A stretch of DNA of 18,855 bases from Bacillota bacterium (GTDB lineage: Bacteria; Bacillota; Clostridia; Acetivibrionales; DSM-2933). Positions 1 through 5,147 of the stretch are shown in pieces. The stretch covers positions 1-18,855 of the forward strand of contig JAUZPS010000029.1 in assembly GCA_030705945.1 (NCBI GenBank), in the 5' to 3' direction. How positions within the stretch are numbered: position 1 is the first letter of the stretch; every line of letters starts with the position of its first letter. The notes beneath the pieces were generated by a model, which did no database searches, had not been told where the DNA came from, and saw nothing but the letters and a program-made list of their open reading frames with translations. Made by a program: the position numbers and the translations under genes.

Positions 1-81
1 ATCATTATTAATCTTATATTTAGCAGAGCAAAAATCGGATGATTTTAATGGTATTTTGCGATAGATAAATGTAAAGGATTA
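1..81 (+). repeat. Diverged palindromic element of the P family, cut by the window edge
   Basis: This non-coding stretch is palindromic. Left arm sequence at 8-22 pairs imperfectly with right arm sequence at 66-81, around an AT-rich centre. It aligns by eye over its whole length with the 105-bp P element found four times later in the window, but with many substitutions, so it looks like an older relative. It lacks the TATATAAAAAGC ends. It abuts the S module at 82. The same order, diverged P then S, recurs at 2203-2467. The left end may lie outside the window. Confidence 0.6.
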
Positions 82-178
82 GGGCGTTTCAAAGAATTCC
101 TTGTTCATGTTTATACGACGAAAGCCCATTATATCAAGTTTTTGAAACGTCCAGTTGCTAAGTTTTTTTGATACTACC
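82..178 (+). repeat. S repeat module, copy A (hairpin plus conserved tail)
   Basis: This is a stem-loop with outer arms around 82-92 and 141-152 (GTTTCAAA and TTTGAAAC at the core), followed by a tail ending in GATACTACC at 170-178. It matches 2367-2467 on the same strand and 8022-8122 on the opposite strand, and is the most diverged of the three. No coding frame is conserved among the copies, so it is taken as a non-coding repeat. Confidence 0.75.
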
Positions 179-197
179 TTAATTGATCTAATATATA

Positions 198-279
198 TAA
201 GTTACGAAAAAGATTTTACATTAAAAATGCAGTTAATACGTCTGCATTTTACTATCAAAGCTGAACTTTTCGCAACTTA
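198..279 (+). repeat. Q repeat module, full-length palindrome
   Basis: Two nested inverted repeats are visible. The outer arms are at 198-212 and 266-279 (TAAGTT.CGAAAAG against CTTTTCGCAACTTA). The inner arms, AAAATGCAG at 224-232 and CTGCATTTT at 242-250, are perfect 9-mers around a 9-nt loop. The left half recurs with two mismatches in 42 bases at 4379-4420. It follows the S module here, and a weak remnant follows the S copy at 2367-2467. It should form a stable cruciform or RNA hairpin. Confidence 0.7.
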
Positions 280-291
280 TGAATCAAGGTA

Positions 292-341
292 TATATTTTG
301 CAATATAAAAAATGTATGTAAAATGTTTATTGCAAAATATA
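292..341 (+). repeat. Inverted repeat with perfect 13-bp arms upstream of the kinase-like gene
   Basis: TATATTTTGCAAT at 292-304 is the exact reverse complement of 329-341, separated by 24 nt. It lies 31 nt before the start codon at 373. Its right arm overlaps a perfect TATAAT hexamer at 340-345, so it could act as an operator or an RNA hairpin. It could also be one more unit of the repeat cluster to its left. No second copy was found in this window. Confidence 0.5.
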
Positions 342-345
342 TAAT
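317..345 (+). promoter_or_regulatory. Possible promoter of the kinase-like gene
   Basis: A perfect -10 hexamer, TATAAT, lies at 340-345. The -35 position 17 bp upstream (TGTAAA, 317-322) matches the consensus at only three of six positions. The -10 starts in the right arm of the 13-bp inverted repeat, so any factor or structure there could affect initiation. AT-rich sequence gives such matches by chance, hence the low confidence. Confidence 0.25.
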
Positions 346-372
346 TTGCAACAAAGTGGTGAGGAATAAATT

Positions 373-894
373 ATGGAAAACAGTAAAAATGTGGATGAAA
401 ATATTAAGAACATTGACTTTAAGCAAATTTCAAAAAATATAACAAGCGGATTTTACAAATGCGTTGGCATAGGTTCAGGGAGAATAGTATTTGATTTAGG
501 AAATGGATATGTTGTAAAAGTAGCGAGAAACTACAAGGGAATTGGTCAAAATGAAGCTGAGTATAGAATTTCTATGGCGGATGATTCGGGCTTGCTAGCA
601 AACATTACAGCTGTTTCAAAAGGGTTAACTTTCCTCATAATGGATAAAGCTGATAGAATTAATGACATTTCTTTTGTTTGGAAGCACTTTAATGTTAAAA
701 ACAACCAAGAGCTTTATCAGACACAAAAACTTCAGGAAATCTCAAGAAGCTATAATCTGTTAGTTTGGGACTTTGGGAAGGCAGTAAATTGGGGGCAAAT
801 CAATGGAAAACCGATTATCGTAGACTACGGTTATACCAAAGAGGTGCGCAGAAGATTTTACTTGCCTCCATTTTTCAGAATCAACAAAAGATAA
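373..894 (+). CDS. Small protein-kinase-fold protein (kinase-like, minimal)
   Basis: The protein has 173 residues with no signal peptide or membrane segment, so it is probably cytoplasmic. Kinase-like landmarks appear in order: a glycine-rich loop GIGSGRIVF (32-40), a lysine in VVKVAR (K49), acidic residues that could be the helix-C Glu (E61 or E63), a catalytic-loop-like stretch with D133 and N139, and DYG (151-153) where DFG would be. There is no HRD motif, and D133 to N139 is one residue longer than the usual spacing. At 173 residues it is far shorter than a normal kinase of about 270: the C-lobe after DYG is only some 20 residues, ending in a basic tail with RRRFYLPPFF. The start is supported by GGTGAGG at 358-364 with an 8-nt spacer. 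It may be a small-molecule kinase or a pseudokinase. The substrate is unknown, and no neighbour is obviously linked to it. Confidence 0.7.
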   Translation: MENSKNVDENIKNIDFKQISKNITSGFYKCVGIGSGRIVFDLGNGYVVKVARNYKGIGQNEAEYRISMADDSGLLANITAVSKGLTFLIMDKADRINDISFVWKHFNVKNNQELYQTQKLQEISRSYNLLVWDFGKAVNWGQINGKPIIVDYGYTKEVRRRFYLPPFFRINKR

Positions 895-941
895 ATACTC
901 TGGCTTCATAACAGACAGCTTGTTCATCCAACATTTCATTA

Positions 942-971
942 TTTACGCCAACTTCTCCCATATGTTATACT
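942..971 (+). promoter_or_regulatory. Possible promoter of the cyclophilin gene
   Basis: TATACT at 966-971 (five of six to TATAAT) is preceded, after an 18-bp spacer, by TTTACG at 942-947 (four of six to TTGACA). Initiation near 978 would give a leader of about 34 nt containing GGAGG at 995-999. The match is moderate. Read-through from the gene ending at 894 is also possible, since no clear terminator was seen between them. Confidence 0.35.
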
Positions 972-1011
972 TTAAACACATAAAACTTTGTAACGGAGGT
1001 TAAATTTAATT

Positions 1012-2181
1012 ATGCATGCAAAAAATATTATGGGATTTTTATTAATGTTGTTCATTATATCAAATAGTTTTATCGTATTTGGAATTTCTAAAGATCTCGA
1101 AAATGATTTAAGTGATGCCGTAGCGTTGTTCGTAAACAGCAACATGGCTCTTGCAAACAATACTAACACTTATATCGATACTTCTAATAAGGATGTTATG
1201 ACAATTGTAAAAAACGGCAGAACACTTATTCCCCTGAGGTTTATTTCGGAAAACTTCGGTGCTCAGGTAAGCTATGACAACGCTGCTAAAACAGCGACAA
1301 TAAATATTAATAACAGCAGTATTAAGCTTAAATCAAGCGACAATACAATGCTGATTAATGACAAGAAAGTCCTGCTGGACGAGCCCGCTCAAATAATAAA
1401 TGGAAGAATGCTTGTACCCTTAAGAGCATTAGCGGAAAACGCCCTTGGTAAAGAAGTATTTTATGAGAAGGGCTTGATTATTATCAGCAATTCAAAAAAA
1501 AGTCTGGACTCCCAAAAAGTTAGCGAGCTTGTATCAATACTCGATAATTCTTCTTCCTTCAGTTACCAGCTAGCCAAACCTATAAAGGGCGATATGGTTG
1601 CTGTAATGAAAACTAACTTCGGAGATATAAAGATAAAGCTTTTTTATGAAGATGCTCCATTAGCGGTTGAAAACTTTGTTAAGCTGTCACAGAAGGGTTA
1701 TTATGACAACCTAATCTTTCATAGAGTAATAAATAATTTTATGATTCAGGGCGGGGACCCTGAAGGTACTGGCATGGGTGGCGAAAGTATCTGGGGCAAG
1801 CCATTTAAAGATGAGTTCAGCAGCAAGCTCTTTAATATCCGAGGCGCGCTGTCTATGGCAAACAGCGGCCCAAACACCAACGGAAGCCAGTTTTTTATAG
1901 TCCAAAACCCTTCTATAGACGATCAAACAAAGGAGTATTGTAAATCACTCGGCTTGGACCAGAAGATAATTGAATCATACTCCAAAGCTGGAGGAGCGCC
2001 GTGGCTTGACGGCAAATACTCAGTCTTTGGTCAGGTATATGAAGGTTTGGAAGTTGTTGATAAGATAGCAACTGTAAATGTAGGAAAAAATGATAAGCCT
2101 CTTGAGGATGTAAAGATTCTGTCTGTTGAGACTTATAAAATCGGATACGAAAATCAACCAATTGTATTTAAGAAAGCATAG
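1012..2181 (+). CDS. Secreted peptidyl-prolyl cis-trans isomerase (cyclophilin) with N-terminal stalk domain
   Basis: The protein has 389 residues. A hydrophobic segment at about 7-24 acts as a signal peptide or membrane anchor. No lipobox cysteine was seen. Residues of about 55-160 form a copper amine oxidase N-terminal-like (stalk) domain, with the paired motifs NGRTLIPLRF (68-77) and NGRMLVPLRA (130-139). A cyclophilin domain follows from about 195 to 375. Active-site landmarks are FHRVI (236-240, with the catalytic-type Arg), MIQGGD (244-249), MANSGPNTNGSQFF (282-295) and WLDGKYSVFG (331-340, with the Trp). The usual His after LDGK is Tyr. The enzyme would isomerise X-Pro bonds in exported proteins, and the stalk domain probably holds it at the cell wall. 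GGAGG at 995-999 lies 12 nt before this ATG, a slightly long spacing. The long hydrophobic N-terminus still favours this start. Confidence 0.9.
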   Translation: MHAKNIMGFLLMLFIISNSFIVFGISKDLENDLSDAVALFVNSNMALANNTNTYIDTSNKDVMTIVKNGRTLIPLRFISENFGAQVSYDNAAKTATININNSSIKLKSSDNTMLINDKKVLLDEPAQIINGRMLVPLRALAENALGKEVFYEKGLIIISNSKKSLDSQKVSELVSILDNSSSFSYQLAKPIKGDMVAVMKTNFGDIKIKLFYEDAPLAVENFVKLSQKGYYDNLIFHRVINNFMIQGGDPEGTGMGGESIWGKPFKDEFSSKLFNIRGALSMANSGPNTNGSQFFIVQNPSIDDQTKEYCKSLGLDQKIIESYSKAGGAPWLDGKYSVFGQVYEGLEVVDKIATVNVGKNDKPLEDVKILSVETYKIGYENQPIVFKKA

Positions 2182-2202
2182 ATAAAAAAGGGTTTGTGGT
2201 AG

Positions 2203-2352
2203 TAGCAGAGCAAAATATATAAAAAGCAATTAATCTTTTACATTTGCCTATCACAAAATAACGTTAAAGCGTTCGTTATTTTGCTCCGTCAAATGTAAGA
2301 TTAATAGTGCTTTTTATATAGCGAACGGTTTTAACGGTATTTTGCTCTGCTA
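2203..2352 (+). repeat. Older P-family palindrome interrupted by a newer P element
   Basis: The 15-bp arms TAGCAGAGCAAAATA (2203-2217) and TATTTTGCTCTGCTA (2338-2352) are perfect inverted repeats. They are separated by the complete 105-bp P element at 2216-2320 plus 17 nt. With that insert removed, the rest aligns with 20-81 at the window start, which serves as an uninterrupted version. The insertion point is a TA. The similarity to 1-81 continues through about 2366 and then into the S module. Confidence 0.65.
2216..2320 (-). repeat. P element, copy 1 (105-bp palindromic MITE-like repeat)
   Basis: Terminal inverted repeats of about 31 bp start and end with TATATAAAAAGC and GCTTTTTATATA. An inner hairpin has 9-bp arms, AAAATAACG and CGTTATTTT. 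By eye the reverse complement is identical to the copy at 13522-13626, and differs at two positions from those at 4272-4376 and 8130-8234. TA at both outer ends fits a TA target duplication, but AT-rich ends prevent exact boundaries. It lies 34 nt after the stop of the cyclophilin gene. It is too short to code for a transposase. The strand is given relative to the other three copies. Confidence 0.85.
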
Positions 2353-2366
2353 AATGTAAAGATTAA

Positions 2367-2467
2367 GGGAGTTTCAAAAAATTCCTTGTTCAAGTTTTGT
2401 ATGATGAAAACCCATTAAATCAAGTTTTTGAAACTCCCAGTTGACCAGTTTATTTTTTGATACTACC
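2367..2467 (+). repeat. S repeat module, copy B
   Basis: GGGAGTTTCAAAAA at 2367-2380 pairs perfectly with TTTTTGAAACTCCC at 2425-2438, a 14-bp stem. A tail ending GATACTACC at 2459-2467 follows. It differs from the reverse complement of 8022-8122 at only about five positions of 101. A faint remnant of the Q module (AAGTTGCG near 2483, AATGCAGT near 2509) follows at 2481-2520. Together with 2203-2352 these repeats fill most of the 347-nt gap between the convergent genes at 2181 and 2529. No gene was seen in the gap. Confidence 0.8.
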
Positions 2468-2528
2468 TAATTGATTTTAATAAAGTTGCGCTGAACAGAT
2501 GTTCAAGAATGCAGTAATTATTTATCAA

Positions 2529-4223
2529 TCAATTTAAGATACTGAACAAATATTCCCTATCAAACTTACGTCCTTTAAAAGGTATTTCTTTACCAATACT
2601 ATCCATGTCCAATAAATTTTTACCATCAGATTTTATTTTAAAAGATAGTCCTGAATTATCAAGAATGGTAGGCGCAATATCTAAGAAAGAAGCGACTTCT
2701 TTAGTTTCCTTATACTTTTTATAATCTGGCGTAATAATTATTAAAGGCACAAATTCAAAAAACTTATCGCCTTCACTAAATGAAGACTGACTATACAAAT
2801 CAGTTGTTATATTTGGAGCATGATCTCCCCATATAAAGAAATAAGTATTGCTATCTTGAGCTCTTATATCATCAATAAAATTTTTAATACATTCATCAAC
2901 ATAAGACATTGAATTAAAATAATTCTTTACTGTTTGATTCTTGATATCATCATAAGCGCTTTTATTATAATAGTTCTGAGCATTTGTAAAAGGTGTATGA
3001 CTGGTCATTGTTATTATATAAGCAAGATAAGGGGCGGGTAGATTATTTATAGTTTTGGCAGCAAAATTGAATACTTTTTTATCAGGCGCGCCCCATCCTA
3101 CTTGCTTCAAACCCATTTTATCTATGTCATAGAATTTCTGAAACCCCATTTCAGGAAAAGCGGTATCCCGGCCAAAAAAGACATCTGAATTCCCATGGAA
3201 GGCAATATTTGTATATGATTCTTTAGCAAGGCTCTTTAAAAAGGAGTTCGAATAATCATAATTTGAAAGCTTCATTGCTGGATAATCTTCTAAAGGTTCA
3301 ATACTGTTTATAATAGAAAACTCGCTGTCAGAAGTTCCTCCTCCTTTGTGATAACTCATAACATACGGGTAATAAACATTTTTCTCTGATAGTGATTTAA
3401 GATACGGGGTAATATATTGGTTCTTATACTTTTTATTTATAACATTAGAATCCATAGACTCAACCTGTATTACTATAAAATTAGGATTATCTGTTGAATC
3501 TTTATCAACTTCAATAGTTTTTCCATATTTAAAGCTACCTATAATATTATTTTCGTCTCCAATTCGCGTAATGCTTACAAAATTATTGATCAATGTGCCA
3601 TACCACTGGACGATGGGAGATTCACCTCTATAGCGGTCTTGCAAGATGGTTGCAATAAAATTATTATGCGCATTATTTGAAAACTGGATTGAGATAATAA
3701 ATATTATAGATGCCAAAATGGCAATCGTCCTATATAAAATAAGTCTTTTCCGAATATTACGTATTTTTTTATAGTTAATAGCAATATACAAAAAAACAGG
3801 CAAATCTATAAATGCTGTAAGCATTCTGAAGCTCATGGGGGCAGATGAATTTTTCACCGCATCGAATCCCTCGTTGAAAAGTAGTATAAATCGCGTTACA
3901 TCCAAATAGCTATGGTAGAACAAAAAATATGATATATTAGCTATTATATACAATATCTGCATAAGGTAAAGCGCTATAAAAACAATCCTTGACCTTATAC
4001 TCAAAACAACTGAGTAGGTTAATAAACCTATAAGAATTGCCATAATAAATTTGTATTTGAATGTTTCTAAGGTTTGTGTAGGAATAATATAGAAATTAAA
4101 TAGAGCTATTTTTAGTGAATTGAGAGCCAAAAACAAGATTAACATAAATAATGACATCATTACTGGTTTGCTCGTTATAGTATCCAATACATCTTTCTGA
4201 TACAAAAGGAATCTTTTTATCAT
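2529..4223 (-). CDS. LtaS-type membrane sulfatase / phosphoglycerol transferase
   Basis: The protein has 564 residues. About five membrane segments occupy residues 22-180, and an extracellular alkaline-phosphatase/sulfatase-fold domain occupies about 245-540, the layout of lipoteichoic acid synthases. Catalytic landmarks are E255 in QVESMD (metal ligand), T297 in GGGTSDSEF (the Thr nucleophile of this family), FHGNSDVFFGRD at 342-353, H409 in TSHTPF, and D467/H468 in WGDHAPN (metal ligands). The family moves glycerol phosphate from phosphatidylglycerol onto a glycolipid anchor or growing polymer outside the membrane. Whether this one makes lipoteichoic acid, primes it or decorates another glycan cannot be told. 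Its start follows a purine-rich GGAAAGAAGAG with a short spacer. It lies downstream of the acetyltransferase on the same strand, separated by 216 nt holding P and Q repeats. No convincing promoter was found. Confidence 0.92.
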   Translation of the reverse strand: MIKRFLLYQKDVLDTITSKPVMMSLFMLILFLALNSLKIALFNFYIIPTQTLETFKYKFIMAILIGLLTYSVVLSIRSRIVFIALYLMQILYIIANISYFLFYHSYLDVTRFILLFNEGFDAVKNSSAPMSFRMLTAFIDLPVFLYIAINYKKIRNIRKRLILYRTIAILASIIFIISIQFSNNAHNNFIATILQDRYRGESPIVQWYGTLINNFVSITRIGDENNIIGSFKYGKTIEVDKDSTDNPNFIVIQVESMDSNVINKKYKNQYITPYLKSLSEKNVYYPYVMSYHKGGGTSDSEFSIINSIEPLEDYPAMKLSNYDYSNSFLKSLAKESYTNIAFHGNSDVFFGRDTAFPEMGFQKFYDIDKMGLKQVGWGAPDKKVFNFAAKTINNLPAPYLAYIITMTSHTPFTNAQNYYNKSAYDDIKNQTVKNYFNSMSYVDECIKNFIDDIRAQDSNTYFFIWGDHAPNITTDLYSQSSFSEGDKFFEFVPLIIITPDYKKYKETKEVASFLDIAPTILDNSGLSFKIKSDGKNLLDMDSIGKEIPFKGRKFDREYLFSILN

Positions 4224-4271
4224 TATATACTCTTCTTTCCATACATATTTTTTTGTAAAATGTAATAGAAC

Positions 4272-4376
4272 TATATAAAAAGCACTATTAATCTTACATT
4301 TGACGGAGCAAAATAACGAACGCTTTAACGTTATTTTGCGATAGGCAAATGTAAAAGATTAATTGCTTTTTATCTA
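4272..4376 (+). repeat. P element, copy 2
   Basis: All 105 bases are identical by eye to 8130-8234. The right end reads TATCTA, where the other subtype has TATATA. It is joined almost directly to the Q half-copy at 4379. It lies between the acetyltransferase stop at 4440 and the sulfatase start at 4223, in the same orientation relative to the preceding gene as the other copies. Transcribed from the minus strand, it would fold into one long imperfect hairpin. Confidence 0.85.
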
Positions 4377-4378
4377 TA

Positions 4379-4420
4379 TAAGTTGCGAAAAAGATTTTAC
4401 ATAAAAAATGCAGTTAATAC
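4379..4420 (+). repeat. Q repeat module, left half only
   Basis: It matches 198-239 at 40 of 42 bases by eye. The match ends in the loop of the full hairpin, and the right arm is missing. Only 19 nt separate it from the acetyltransferase stop codon at 4440. The truncation could be an old deletion or recombination that brought the gene end and the repeat together. Confidence 0.65.
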
Positions 4421-4439
4421 TCTTTTTGTAAGCATGGAA

Positions 4440-5024
4440 TCAAAAATGGTTGAATTTCAATTTATGTATATAGCGTTTCCCCATTAATTGGATATATATA
4501 TCATAAATAATGCTTCCAATATTTTGATTTATGCTCTCGATTGAGTTTAAAATTGGCATTGCCATTAAATGCATAGGAACATCCCATATAGAGTAATTAA
4601 TATCTGGGATCAAATAAAACCCTGCTTTTTTATAAAATTCAATCCTCTTTTTACGATTATCAGCTTCCTCTTTGTTATTTGCTTCTTCCGGCTTCTCAAC
4701 CTCAACAATAATGCCCTGCTTGTCCGAATATTTATTTCTCAGTCCTCTAAGAAAAGCAGAGCCAATTCCTTGTCCTCTGAATTGCTCGTATACCGCCAGC
4801 AAACTAATAAGAACAAATCTATTCGGATTACTTCCCGCGCAAATAGCATACGCCATATTCTGTTCAGCTTGATATAAAGCCAATCCTTCCTGGCCGCCAT
4901 TTTGAATTTGTTGATACAACACTTCATATGGAGCATATTCCCCTTGAGCAAAATCCTTCTCAATATGTCTAAATATCTCTTTCAATTCATGGTTTTCTAT
5001 TTTACGTATACTATATTCAGTCAT
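4440..5024 (-). CDS. GNAT-family N-acetyltransferase
   Basis: The protein has 194 residues and is cytoplasmic. The acetyl-CoA pyrophosphate-binding motif RGQGIG is at 83-88, preceded by the beta-4 strand FVLISLLAVYE (70-80). FYKKAGF (130-136) is the usual beta-6/alpha-4 GNAT signature. The charged stretch at 111-128 is an insertion-like loop rich in Glu, Asn and Lys. The fold ends near 155, and some 40 further residues form a C-terminal extension with no recognised motif, ending KLKFNHF near the Q half-repeat. The substrate is unknown: the family acetylates amines of proteins, antibiotics or small metabolites. The start is supported by AAGGA with an 8-nt spacer. It has its own extended -10 promoter at 5073-5101, so it need not depend on the upstream GTPase gene. 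Confidence 0.85.
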   Translation of the reverse strand: MTEYSIRKIENHELKEIFRHIEKDFAQGEYAPYEVLYQQIQNGGQEGLALYQAEQNMAYAICAGSNPNRFVLISLLAVYEQFRGQGIGSAFLRGLRNKYSDKQGIIVEVEKPEEANNKEEADNRKKRIEFYKKAGFYLIPDINYSIWDVPMHLMAMPILNSIESINQNIGSIIYDIYIQLMGKRYIHKLKFNHF

Positions 5025-5072
5025 TCTCTTAATCCTTTTTTAATTATTGAAGAGTACATTGTTTTTTATATT

Positions 5073-5101
5073 ATTATACCACTTATCTTTAAATCTATAA
5101 C
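5073..5101 (-). promoter_or_regulatory. Extended -10 promoter of the acetyltransferase gene
   Basis: Reading the minus strand, TGGTATAAT (5073-5081) is a perfect -10 hexamer with the TGn extension. At 17-bp spacing the -35 is GTTATA (three of six), which is tolerable with an extended -10. Initiation near 5066 gives a leader of about 42 nt that includes the AAGGA ribosome site. Confidence 0.6.
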
Positions 5102-5147
5102 TCCCAACAACCTTTTGGATTATCATTCCTTTTGCAGTCACTTCTAT

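Noticed and set aside
155..442. Open frame of 95 codons on the plus strand across the repeats
   Set aside because: It runs through the Q palindrome and the 13-bp inverted repeat and overlaps the start of the kinase-like gene in another frame. It has no ribosome site and no protein-like composition.
4255..4280. TATAGT at the end of P as a -10 box for the sulfatase gene
   Set aside because: No acceptable -35 lies at 16-18 bp, and the hexamer is a by-product of the AT-rich terminal repeat.
4569..4877. Plus-strand open frames opposite the acetyltransferase gene
   Set aside because: They are antisense to a gene with clear GNAT motifs and its own ribosome site and promoter. Their translations show no recognisable domain.
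5090..5147. Rho-independent terminator after the GTPase-NYN gene
   Set aside because: Only a four-pair stem (CCAA/TTGG) without a U-tract could be drawn.
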